A stretch of DNA of 64,000 nucleotides from Tipula vernalis. Lineage: Eukaryota > Arthropoda > Insecta > Diptera > Tipulidae. The notes under the pieces were generated by a model, which searched no databases, was not told the origin of the DNA, and was given only the letters and a program-made list of their open reading frames with translations. Positions within the stretch are counted from its first letter, which is position 1. The number at the start of each line of letters is the position of its first letter. The stretch covers positions 328,635,106-328,699,105 of the forward strand of contig OY282558.1 in NCBI GenBank assembly GCA_958295665.1, read 5' to 3'. Position numbers and translations under genes: made by a program. Positions 20,178 to 31,900 of the stretch are shown here, in pieces.

Positions 20178-23100
20178 TTAAAACATACAATATTTAGGAT
20201 AAAACGTATTCCGTTTCGAAAGACTATGCAAAAACACTTGTGATTCTTTATCGTATCGACGTCTTGCCTCTAAAATGTTTAATACTGTTTTTGTGACATC
20301 ACTACTTGTGGTTAAATTTAAATGCGTTTGATTCTTGACAAAACTGTCCGGAACATCTGATAATGAGATGTAACATTCACCCAGGAATACTTCCGTTTTA
20401 AAAACTAATGAACGATTCCATACGGTAAGTAAAATTAGTGTACCATCACGTTCGGTGGGTTGTAATTTAATCATACATTTTTCATCGATTAGCGGTACGG
20501 TGGTATTTTTATGCATTTTAGTTGTGTACTCGATGTGGTTTCGCCTCAATCGTAACAAATGTACTTTAACAATTGGATTACATTTCACATCGTGAGCTGG
20601 TAAAATTGTTTCTAAATTTCTTGCATTGATTATTTCAATCTGGAAATAAAATTTAATTTATTTATGATTCGGCTTAAAATAAAATTTAATTTGCGGTCAA
20701 CACTTACAATTAAATTATCATCTTCATTGAAATGGCATCGGATAGTTAGAGTTGCGTTTTTCGCGTTAAACATATCATTCTGTGATTGGGCCCGAATCAA
20801 ATGAAATCGCTGTACTAAATTGGCGGTTTCGAGCGCGTTAAGGCCAATTAGGTTATCGAGGTACAATAAACTTGGATAATTTTTCATAAATTGTTCATTC
20901 TTTGGTTCCACTGTCGTCACGATATATACCACATTATAGAAAAAATGTTGAAGATTTAAATAGAATTCAGAACGATTCCGATTTTGAACCGCCAATGCTA
21001 AGGTATCTTCTAAGATACTGACCAATTCGTCCCACAATAATTCCACAGTTCTTTCGAAATTAATCGAATTTAAATCGTTACGCAATGTTGTCATTGATTT
21101 ATCGATATAATTAAATAAATCAACAATGGCATTGGTTTTAAAATTATCCGAATTAACAACTGTTGCTAGATTACTGCGAATGGCCGATGCTAAATGTCGT
21201 ATAACTTGGTTAATTGATTGTAAAATTGTGGAATTTTTTATTTCATTTATATACTCCATTATGTTTTGGAACGTTTCAGCGGCACGTTCCGCTTCAAACG
21301 TATTGTATAGGTTTGAAATGCGAGTGACCATATTCTGAATACTAATTTCATTGATGAATGAGTTGATCTTAGCTCGAATGAATTCTATATTATTGATCGC
21401 TAAGCACCATTGTTGTGTCACTTGGAAATTTTCTTGAGTATGTTTGTGATTCAGATGTAAATTTTCCAGGGATGATTGAATTTTATTAGCATAAAATGCG
21501 CATAGTCGGCAAATGTCCTAGAATAACAAATAAATACATAATTAACATTTGAAAAATAATAATAATTTTTTGATTTGGATTTCTTACATAAATTATTTTG
21601 CCAATAATCATAAATGATCCTATATCATCCGTCCATTCAAGTTGTTCCCAAATATATTTCACTTGGTAAAAAATTCCTAATGTATCAATGGCTGATGAGC
21701 TATACTTTGCATCTTCATGTTCAGGTTCGAAGTTGTCTCTGTTAACGGCTGATTCGATCCTTATCAATGCTTTTTCCACACCTAGCTCCAGCCAATGAGT
21801 TAATGCCCCACTAAACCAAATTTGACATTGATTCAATTTCGCCGATTCACTATTAACGATAATTTTAGCGCCCACTGCCAATAATTCCTTTAGCGTTAAA
21901 TATAATTGAAAGAGGGCTACTGTAATATTTTTCTCCTGAGCTTCATGTATCACATCGGGTTGATCGACCGCACAGTACAATATTTGCCAATCAGTGTCGT
22001 TTAGGATACTTTCCAAAATGTAACCTAATTTTTCGTCATACACAAGAAATAGTGTTTCGGCAAACCTTAAATTATTTGTCTCCTTGAAGATTTCATCTAA
22101 TTTTATAGCTTCCGTTAAATCGTCTTGCAACGTGCGAGTGAAGTCTTTTATTTTCGTAATATTTTCATAATCAGTTATAAGGGTTATGTTTTGCTCAATT
22201 AATTGTTTGTCGAACCATTCATTTGATCCATCAATCACAGCGTTCTCCAATGCATTGAAAATACTAAAGATGAAAATTTCATTTCGATGTTCTATTGTTG
22301 TTTTGTCGATAAGACCTTGTAATTTTGACAAAATATTTAAGATAATTTTTAAAGTTGCATCATGATTTTTGTTTGCTATTTGGCCTTGAGTCTGAGCTAA
22401 ACAGGATGGCAATAGACGTGCAGCACCTTCCCAAATATATTTTAGATCTGTATCATATTCGTTGTCGACAAGTGATGTAGAAAGTGTATGCAACAGCGAA
22501 TCAAATAATATAAATGATAAGGGATGGTTCACATGAATCGTTGAGAATGCTGCCCATTTTGAGACGGCAATATCATGTTTCGATAAATGTACTCTTGATC
22601 GATATGCTCGTAATATTGCTTCACCGGGTTCACTAAATTTTCCATCCCACCAATAGTCTGCTACGTGTGATACTTGTAGTTCGTACTGTAATAAATTCTG
22701 TAACAAGCACTGATATTCTTCCAACGACACGTCTCGTGGTTTTTCCGCACAATACCTCACTTGGACATTAATCATTCCGCGATTATTATATTTCCCGTTT
22801 TTCTCCAAATTGAGCCATACATCAAGACCATCATGCTTAATTGACTCCAACGAAATAGACGCCCTACCAACTAATTTATTTTTATTTCCAGTTTGTGTTA
22901 ATTCCTTGATCAATGATTTTAATCCACGTATTGAACCCGATTCACTTGAACTATCCGATTTTTTAAGATCTCCTTCATCTGAGTAGAAGCAATCGAATAC
23001 CTCAAATACAAGTCTGTCATTATCAATACTTTTTATTATTGGAACAGAAAATAGTTCCGTCCATTTTGGATTGTTGGTGTCCAATTGTATTTGAGTACTG

Positions 23101-23387
23101 TTAACGTGACCTGGTGATGATGTTTTAAAAATATTTACCATATAATTGCCGGTGCCAGTGATCGATGTTGATCGTAAATATTTAGCTTCGGTGCATTTAA
23201 CATCAACACGTAAAATTGGTGGATTCCGACGGTGGGCTAGTTTTAGTAATTTATTGTGATGGTTATCGTCAATGTTAAATGCATTTTGTATGTAATCAAA
23301 TAGTGTCCCAACTTCAAGTTTTTCATCGAGTTCTAAACTATTATTATGCAATAATGTGTACAAAATCTCTTCATAAATGGGGTCAAT
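20178..23387 (-). CDS. Munc13-4/BAIAP3 (staccato)-like protein, copy A
   Basis: Three exons: 23387-21588, 21517-20708 and 20639-20178, with GT-AG introns of 70 and 68 bp, both phase 0; together about 1023 aa. The family primes vesicle or granule exocytosis by bridging SNAREs and membrane. The first exon holds an N-terminal helix region, a C2 domain (about residues 57-205) and the conserved block before and within the MUN/MHD1 region (HDIAVSKWAAFSTIHVNHPL). The second exon covers the MHD2 part (start near DICRLCAFYAN), the third a C-terminal C2. It begins at a splice acceptor (TTTATTTACAG), so one or more short 5' exons are unidentified; compared with human Munc13-4 only a few dozen N-terminal residues seem missing. 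No stops. Confidence 0.9.
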
Positions 23388-24110
23388 CTGTAAATAAAGA
23401 TTTAAATTCTCATTAGATTTTAGTCCAAACGTTTTATGATTCAGGCAAGCACAGTTTTACTCAAATTTTAATAATATTGTACGGTCGAACGTGTTTAAAA
23501 GAGAACAAAAATCTTAAAAATCCCCAATCAATAATAAAACAGAAAAATCCCCAACACAATCTTAATAATTTACTTGCCTACATACATGAAAAGCACGAAA
23601 TTAAGAAAAGAAACTACCATAATCGTACATAAATTATGACGTCGTAGACTAAATCATAATTGATACTCGTCTGAAAACTATTTTTAGACGTTAACTTGCT
23701 TGGTTTTTCCCCGCGTCTTCTTATTGTAAGATAAACTTAGTTTCTTCTTGTTTTAACCTACAGCGATTGAGATCGTTTTGATTTACTGTCGTTTTGAATT
23801 ATTGTTGCAATTGTTAAGAAATTCACTAGAATGTTTAATAATTTAATCGAATTTAGATAGTTGTAAAGCTCTTAAACGTATTAAATTTTGTTAACTGACT
23901 AACTAATTTTGAGGCTGTAACTAATATAATGGCCAAGAGGATAAAACTCAACAACTAGCGGCTTAAAAGTGTAATGATGGCTTTGGAAGGTACAGTCGCA
24001 GTTCTATGAATGCAATGCAAGCATTGTATGCGTAAAGAATGCTACACATCATTGAGGGATTTGGCCGCTTCATGATGAAGTTTCATAATCATTTTTTTTA
24101 ACGGATTAGT
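23388..24110. other. Presumed first intron or upstream region of the staccato-like gene (copy A)
   Basis: The frame stays open for about 20 codons beyond the acceptor but has no ATG here. No convincing upstream exon was found. The sequence is AT-rich with no repeat recognised. Confidence 0.5.
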
Positions 24111-27100
24111 GATTAGTTCTTTGATCCCATATTAAACCAGCCGTGATTTTTTCATCACCGTCAGGATACTTGCTATTGCTTTTGATATGTAGTGTAAGTA
24201 GCTCGTATCAGCTTTCCGCCATTCTCCTTGACATCGACGTGTGCACATTCTCTCGAATTTTCGAAATCGTTCCATATATAACCCGCGGAATAATTGTACC
24301 ATAATGGGCAACCATAAGTGATGATGGGTCGATTGTTTGACTGTTGGACTCAGATATTTCGAATAAAATATTTTTTGTTATAAAGGACTGCTTTTTTGAC
24401 TTTGGTTAGCTATAGATTGATGCCCAAGTATTTCACACTTTTTTTTTAAATCTATGTTTTCATTGGCAATTTTGATTCTAAATGATTTCCAGTTTTTCTT
24501 CGTATCGCCTGTCGCGAAATGATATGGCTTCCTGAACAGAATCGTTTCACATTTGTTGGCATTGATTTGAATTCGCCAGGTTATCAAAAATGCGGTGATG
24601 AAATTGGTTGTTGTTTGAATATTTTCTTATATTTGATTGATTCTTGATGCGGCGCTATATACCACTAAGCCGTCGGCATAGAGTTTCATTTATTGTCCCT
24701 TGCTGTAAGCCATTATGCAATTGGAATATGATCTTGAATGTTTCAGTTCCCGTGGTGCTTATGAACTGTCTATTGTAGAACATATCAATGAGGATTTCGA
24801 TTATGTCTTTGCTGAATTTTAATTTTTGGTGTTTAAACATTAAACCGTCTAACCATACAGATTCAATAGCCTTTGCCATCTAACATTACTGCCCCGGTAC
24901 ACATATCTTTCTCGTTAAGGTTGCGACACACATCGGATCTCAGCTTCGTGATCGCGTGAATTGTAGAGTGACCATGCCGGAAACCAAATTGGTTATCTGG
25001 CATGATGTTGTTTTTTTTGTATATGGATAACAATTTCATAAATTTTGCTTAGATTCGACAGTAAACTGATAGGCCGATAGCTCTGTGCGTCCTTCGAATC
25101 TTTATTCTACAATACTTAAGGATTGGAAAGATTCGGCCCATTTTTCAACACGACGGGAATGATCTATTAAGAAGATTATTAAATATGGTGCACAGATCCG
25201 CTACAATCTCGTCTGGTAAATGTTTGAGCACTGTATTTGGTATTTTGTCGATTCCATACGATTTTTTGGTGTTGCAGGCAGCACCACAGGATATGTTTAA
25301 ATTCGTTTATGGTGATAAAGTATGAATTGTCCGATGATGACGATGTCAATAAATTTGTTTTGGTTTGATTTGCGCGATTGAGTACGATTTGCTCTTTGAG
25401 TGCATCTGCTTGGTATTCGATGATTGATGCGTGCGGTGTTCCATTTGATCTTATCTTTAGCATGGTTTGCTTCTTTATATAGTGCCCGATTATATCCATA
25501 TTTTGTTGGACGTTGAAGCTGCTGCATTTGTTAGCGCTGGATTTGGGAATGTTGTTCCAGTCAATATGTATGTTTCTGGCTTCGCTCTCATCAATTTCCA
25601 GTTTCGTTATGTGGTTCCGTTCTTCGACCTCCAAATACTTCGAATCGTGGCAAACATTTCTAGCCCTTAGCTAGTAAGCTGATTTGTTCGTTTTATCTGG
25701 GCTTTCAGCAAGATTATTTAGCTGCTCTGTGTTATTACGATACCTCCTTTTCGTTTCAGCTTTCGATCGTTTGGTTCGTGTAGCACTCCATATTGTTTTT
25801 AAAACGTACTTTCGGTTGTATCATCTTGATGTTCTGGTGGATAAGTTCTTTGATTATATTGATAAAAGACTCAATATGATTGTTTGGGACTAGGTTTTGT
25901 TTAATATAATTTCGTTTGCAAAATTTACAATAAATATTTCTTAGTTTTTAGTCCACAGAGACCAATCGATTGCTCACTTCTCTGAATTGCTGAACATTTG
26001 ATTTGAATCGCTCTATGGTCACTTTCATAGTGTAGCATGGGTATCTCACGATCATTTTTTGTACTGATATGTAATTGGTTGTCTGCAATTGCCAGATCCA
26101 AATAACTTCCTTCTAGTTCGACTGCCTGGTGTTCATGTCTCCTGCTAAGATAAAGTTATTGTTTATGTTTATCAGCTCCAATACCTCGAAAATTTGCATC
26201 CACTCTTTCTCAAATTGTTATGCATTTTCTGCGTTGTTATAACTTGAACAGTACACCGATACTAGATACAATTTCTTATTATTGTTCAACTTAATTTTGA
26301 TAATTGAGTTATCGATAACTTTGACATTTTGTATCATGCTAATTTTGACTTGTTCGAATCGTACGTTTCGTTTAACCAAGATCGCGGTACTCCGCGAATA
26401 AATTCATAATTTTTGAATTCAATATGACTTCTGCGATTTAATTTCGTTTCGCTGATCAACATCACGTCCGGTTGATGTAATTCCAAAAATTTTACTAAAT
26501 TTAGTCGTCTGTCTATGCTGACGATATAATTTACGTTGAGCGCTATTATTTTTAGATTGTTCATAGTGAACCGATAACCTTTAGGAGTTGAGTGATTTGT
26601 TCACTCTGTTGTTGTATCGTTTGGGCCATTTTGCCCATCCTTAGCGCTAGATTTTCTACGGATAATTCATTTGACCCTTTGGGTTTTAGCATATCTGAAT
26701 ATGTGCCGTTTTGTATGTTCACTGGAATTGTTTCGAATGTCCTAGGTGATTAAGATTGGTTTTCTTTTATCTTATTTCTTACTTTTGCCAGCATTCTCTG
26801 ATATACTGGGCAACCCTTGAATAGATACAGTTCTATTCGATTTTCTCTTTTATAATGCGCTATCCCGCATTATGTTGGCTGGAACATTTGACACATCGGT
26901 ACAATAAATTACAATTCGACGCTACGTGGCCGAATCATGGACATTTATGTCGTTTTGTTTTTTTAAAGTTTCCCATGAGACTCGCTGATAGTTGAGTGTC
27001 TTGACGTTCAAAACATTCGACATTTTCGTTTTTGATTGGTATATTGTACGATGTAGAGTGGCAATTTTTGTCCTATTTTCATGTCGTCGTTACAATAAAT

Positions 27101-27640
27101 ATTTCAATCTCAACCACGTTCTTTACAGCGTTGGACTCGAAATTAGCGATTTTCACATTTTTGGCGCGCCGTTCTGGAGTTTCTGACACAATTTCATTTT
27201 TTATCGATTGTTTAACACTAAATTAATTGGAATTTCTCCCCCATTATTTGTTGGCGGGTTATTAGCATTCCACAATGACTCCATGCGTTCAATTCGTTCA
27301 CGTCTTTTAGTGTTTTCCTTTTAAAGCACTTTAATTTTGTTAATGGCCCTCTGATCTGAGGAAATCAGTATGGGTTTCGCACGTACCGATTTGTTTTTGA
27401 AAGGCATTTTCACTATACTAGTGGTAATCCCATCCTTATTATTTTGTTCCACTGGTATACAGGCATTAAAAAAATTTGTTTATATCGTCGCCGTAGTTCT
27501 ATCTTGGTGTAAGTTCAAAATAACCAATTTTTAGGTTTAACATTTTATATACGTAATTTTATCTGCTCTTTCTATATCTTCAATCAAAATTGTTCTATCT
27601 GCCGTGCAGTTTGGTGTAAGCACCTCATACAATCAAACAA
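24110..27640 (-). pseudogene. Decayed Jockey-type element (copy A)
   Basis: In minus-strand order: remnants of ORF1 including a Cys-containing stretch (about 27.6-26.6 kb), the ORF2 start (26564, motif IIALNVNYIVSI, with SETKLN of the endonuclease), the central region (25634-25179), RT remnants (24879-24655 with LDGLMF and NGLQQG; 24587 with CETILFR) and a C-terminal piece near 24.3-24.1 kb. Frames are broken by many stops and indels. It is clearly related to the element at 11138 but much older. Ends were not located; coordinates are approximate. Confidence 0.85.
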
Positions 27641-28053
27641 AAATGTTCATTTTTGTTGTATATCTATAACTAGAAAATTTGTATGCAGTGGAACAAGAAT
27701 CCACTGGATTTTATAAATTTTCCATAATCATTCAATTTTGTTCTAACTCCCACTGTTTTGCTTAATTTGGTGTAATTAATTGTACGAACTAATTTTTTTT
27801 ATTCTCACGTGATAATATAGTATCGTTCCGTTGCATCATGACTATGTAGTCTAATTTAAATCGTTAGTGAAATAGATGGTGTGTAAACTATGCGAAATTA
27901 ATCGAATGGTACGATTATTTACGTTTAAGGTGGTAAACGAATTTTAATTAGTGTAATTTACGATATTGTGCATTATGGTTATTTATTAATATACATACAT
28001 ACATACTAAGTATTAGTAATTACTATAAATAAATTTAATATTTTTTTTTAAAA
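27640..28053. other. Non-coding AT-rich spacer (copy A)
   Basis: No coding or RNA feature recognised; includes a short (ATAC)n run near 27992-28008. Confidence 0.4.
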
Positions 28054-29561
28054 ATGGACGTTTCTGATCAGCAAGAGTAAGTAACAGCAAGACACTAATT
28101 ATATTTTTAATTATAATATTATAATTGTAAAGTGTATTATTAATTTTTTAGAGTTTTTGATCAAATATTATTGTCGGATCTCGGCTGGAAGTTTTGACGA
28201 TTCGGATGCAGATTCGGATTTAAGCCGCTCGATTGTTCTTCAAATGAAGAAACTCCAACTAAAGTTGTTGTATGTGATAAACAAGGTAAAATTCCTTAAC
28301 GAGTGAAGCCTATTGTAGTAATTTACTAGCACATAGTTAGGCTCGGCATGCCAAACCGTCAAAATCATTTTTGACAAAGTTTCGCATGTCGGTCGACATG
28401 CGAGTCATGATAGCTTACAAGAAAATTTTGCAAATAAAATGCACTCTCAAATTAAAACAAATTATAAATAAATTATATACATAAATATTTATACCGATTT
28501 TATATTCCGGTTGTCACGTCCAAATTAAAAGTTAATTTAAACGAAGCTGATAACAATAATTCTCTGTCCGACTTCCGACAATGTTGATTCGTTGCCAATT
28601 AATACTACAACTAATGTTATAAACTCACACGAGCTTGTGGAAAAAAATTGTGTAGAAAACGTAAAAGTGAGCCATGGTTTGTGGCGTAAGAATATCACCA
28701 AAAATTTAAGATGTCAAGGAAGAGAATATAAGAATACAAAAGGTGTCGTTCAAAGGGCTCGACGAATAAATGAAGCATGCGCTGAGGCTTGTATTAATTC
28801 TTGTACAAAAATTTTTAGTGAGGAGGATCGTTTAATGGTTCACAATGCATTCTGGAGTCTTACTGACGATAATAAATTAAATTTTTACTCGAAATTTACT
28901 CGAAAGGTTCCAAAAGAAAGGAAAAGAGCATCAAGCGTCAACTCACGAAGGAGATACATTCCTTTATTTTTTCGAGAAGGACAGTAGTTTCATTAAGGTA
29001 TGCAAAACCTTTTTTTTAACGCTTGACGTGAGCGAAAACCGGATTTATTATTTTCACAATACCAGAAGTACGAAAATTAGAACGAGTAGCCCCGTAGCTC
29101 ATGGAACACATTAAAAGTTTTCCTCTAATTGAATCCCATTATTGCCGCGCTTCCATCGAACGGAAATATCTGGAGACTCGACTAATCATTCAAAAAATGT
29201 TTAGGCTAAATTTAAGTACTACGAACGATCCCGTAAAATTTAATATTTATTCAAAAATATTTAATCAGGAATTCAATTTATCCTTTTTCGTACCAAAAAA
29301 GGGCCAATGTGATCGATGTGTAGTTGCTCATGGCTTTGTAACAGATGAAACAACGAAGTAGACTCAAGCATATCTCAGTCACAAACATAACTTGGAGCTT
29401 ACTAAGGCTGAGCGAGATTTGGATAGATCCAATAAAGATGAGTTTACAGCGGTGGAATGCTTCGACCTGCATAATGTATTTGCGCTACCTGGTGCATCTG
29501 TTTCAAACTTTTTTTATAGAAGGAAATTTTCAGTGTATAATTGTGCCTATTTCAGTGTATA
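28054..29561 (+). pseudogene. Broken multi-exon gene of an insect repeat family (copy A)
   Basis: A short first exon (28054-28076, ATG then GTAAGT donor), an acceptor TTTTTAG at about 28151 and a donor near 28286 suggest an intron-containing gene. The main region encodes a segment with NACAEACINSC-like cysteine spacing and KVPKERKR (28592-28987). A second segment has IESHYCRA and FNLSFFVPKKGQCDRC (29101-29561). These motifs recall a family repeated in many insect genomes and probably transposon-derived; I do not recall its formal name. Stops and frameshifts interrupt it. The reading frame near 31.2-31.5 kb may be its distal part. Confidence 0.6.
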
Positions 29562-29569
29562 ATTGAGGT

Positions 29570-31900
29570 GTACACCGATTTTCCCCATTTTTCCCGAAAA
29601 ATTTGCTATTCTCGGAAAAATTATTGTACCTACAGCTTACACTAGATCATAATTTATCATTTAGTCCAAGTATAATTGACCTCGGTTTTAATAAATTTAT
29701 GGTTACATGGTTTCAAACTTCAAAACTGAATATCTCAAAACCTAAATGTTGGTGGTTACACCAATATAGAACTATGGCGACGATATATAAATGGGATTGT
29801 CCCATTTACATTTTCGTTTGTACAATTTGCGCTTATTTTGTCTATAATTCACCGATTTTCACAATTTAAACACTTAAAAACACTAATATCCTAGTTTCTG
29901 AAGTTAAAATTAATTTTTTTAGAACTTTTACAATTTAATTAACGACGAATTTCAACTTTTTGAATTTTTAAAAAAAGATTTCTATGGAATTAATTTTTTA
30001 ATTTTTCGTTTTTTTTTGTTTTTGTTTTACGGAAAAACAAAACTTATCGCAAAGGCAACTCGATTTTGGTATTCTGATGCTAACAACTGTGTCACCGGTG
30101 TGGCAAAATGTTATTTGTTAAATTAAAATTGTTCTTTGTTCCATTACTTCGATCAATTTGGATTATAGAACGCATCTCAACCCTTTGCAAATTTCGAGTA
30201 ATATTGAAAAACGCGATATTCACAAGAAATTTGGAATAAACCCGAAAAATTTCGAATAGACTTAGAATCCTACAATAATCTTAAAATATTAAGAATCACT
30301 AAGATTATCGAATAACTTCATACCAAAACTTCAATGCCAATGTTCATGACCCTATACTTAATTCAACAACAAGTCAAACTTGAGTGATATCGGAAGTCTC
30401 CAATAATACTCAACACTAATCAAATCTTAATCTTTAAATTCTTTGGAATATCGAAAATATCGGTGAATCACTATAAGTTTGTAATATATCGCATCTAAAG
30501 CGCTCTTTACAAATTTAAAGTAATACCGAGAAGCTCGAATAGGCTCGAATGAATTCGAAAAGCTGGAAGAACCACCTTAAAATTCTAGAATAATCACAAA
30601 ACGTATTTCTCCTAAAAATAACTGAAAGTTGATAATTTTGAATAAAATCTACATTAATCCAAAAATCTTGGATTTTGAGCAATTCGCCTAAACTTCAATG
30701 CTACGCTTAACTCAATCCAAGCAAACTCAAATAATCTCGGAAAATCTATAAAATCTTGCGTAATTTCTATATGTCCTCGTACAAGATAATAACTCCAAAC
30801 AAACCTCGAACACGCTTGAACCTCGAAAAATCACATAAAATATCGAAAATTCCGATGCACCTGTAATTTGGTAAAATTTGGCGTTCTAGTTTATAAAACT
30901 TAAATTTATTTTTAAAAAATTTATAAAAACACAAAATCCTAAAATCGGGATGTCTGGTGGCCGTTAGTTTCAAATTTTGTTTTGTTTTTTTTTTTTTTTG
31001 ATAATCCGGGTCACGTTTCATCGCAATTCGGACTTTGTTATTTACGAGTTCTCGACACTCGAAACTCGAAATACGAAAGCTACATAACCGAGACACGCCC
31101 ATACGGGTAACCCTGGCAGGTGAAATTGAAATGGTGGATGGATTACGATAACTGTGTATAACTTGCTGTATAAAATTCAAGTACAGTAGGCTAACAATTT
31201 GATTGAAGAATTTGTTTTTTACAAGCCGAAGGTAGTTATAGCATGCGTGAAAATTGATTCCCTTGAAACCTTAAATGAATCACCTGTACCTGATGAAATA
31301 TTCCCGTTGCTCGGTCTTGTAAAGTTTGCACTGTTATAGAGAAAAGTAAAAGCGGCTTTTATTCCAAAAGGATCCTCCAAACTGATAAAAAAAAATTCGG
31401 GAAAAATTTCCCATCTTGAGGAAAACGAAGAATTTCTTAAATATGTGCAAAGTGGATCAACGTGTGGAAGTGTAAGCCATGTGAAAGTATTGAGATAGAT
31501 GAACTAAACACTATTATTGCATATGATAAGCGCCTCTCGAGGAAAAAAAATAAAACGATGTTTTTTTTTTGGAAAATCGGATCCAAAAATTTGTTGGATA
31601 GTTATTCTTTTTAGAACAAATAAAAGCGAATTTTTAATTTGTTTTTAATTAAGTAATTAAGGGATTTTTAATTTTTCTTCAAAAATAACGTAATTCGACT
31701 TTCATAACTTAAAATTTGATAAATCAAAAATATTTTATAAGCCAAATTTTGAATTTAAGTCAACAAATATTGTTTTTTAGAAATTATAAAAGTTTTACTT
31801 TTGGCCTTATGTCCGCTAATATCTCAATAGTTTATTGCACATTATTTGACGATCAGGAGTTCTTCTAGAAATTTTGCGATTATTGTTTTTATTCGTTAAC
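29570..31900. other. AT-rich non-coding DNA (copy A)
   Basis: Quasi-repetitive phrases built on CTCGAATAAT and TCGAAAAT occur between about 30180 and 30780. Around 31200-31540 a short + strand frame (starting near EFVFYKPKVV) may be a remnant of the preceding gene family. Nothing else was recognised. Confidence 0.4.

Noticed and set aside
20640..21587. Two separate minus-strand genes starting at internal Met codons
   Set aside because: GT-AG junctions at 21587/21518 and 20707/20640, both phase 0, join the frames into one C2-MUN-C2 protein.
24378..26564. Separate short minus-strand genes
   Set aside because: The pieces align in order to different parts of the Jockey-type ORF2; they are one decayed element.
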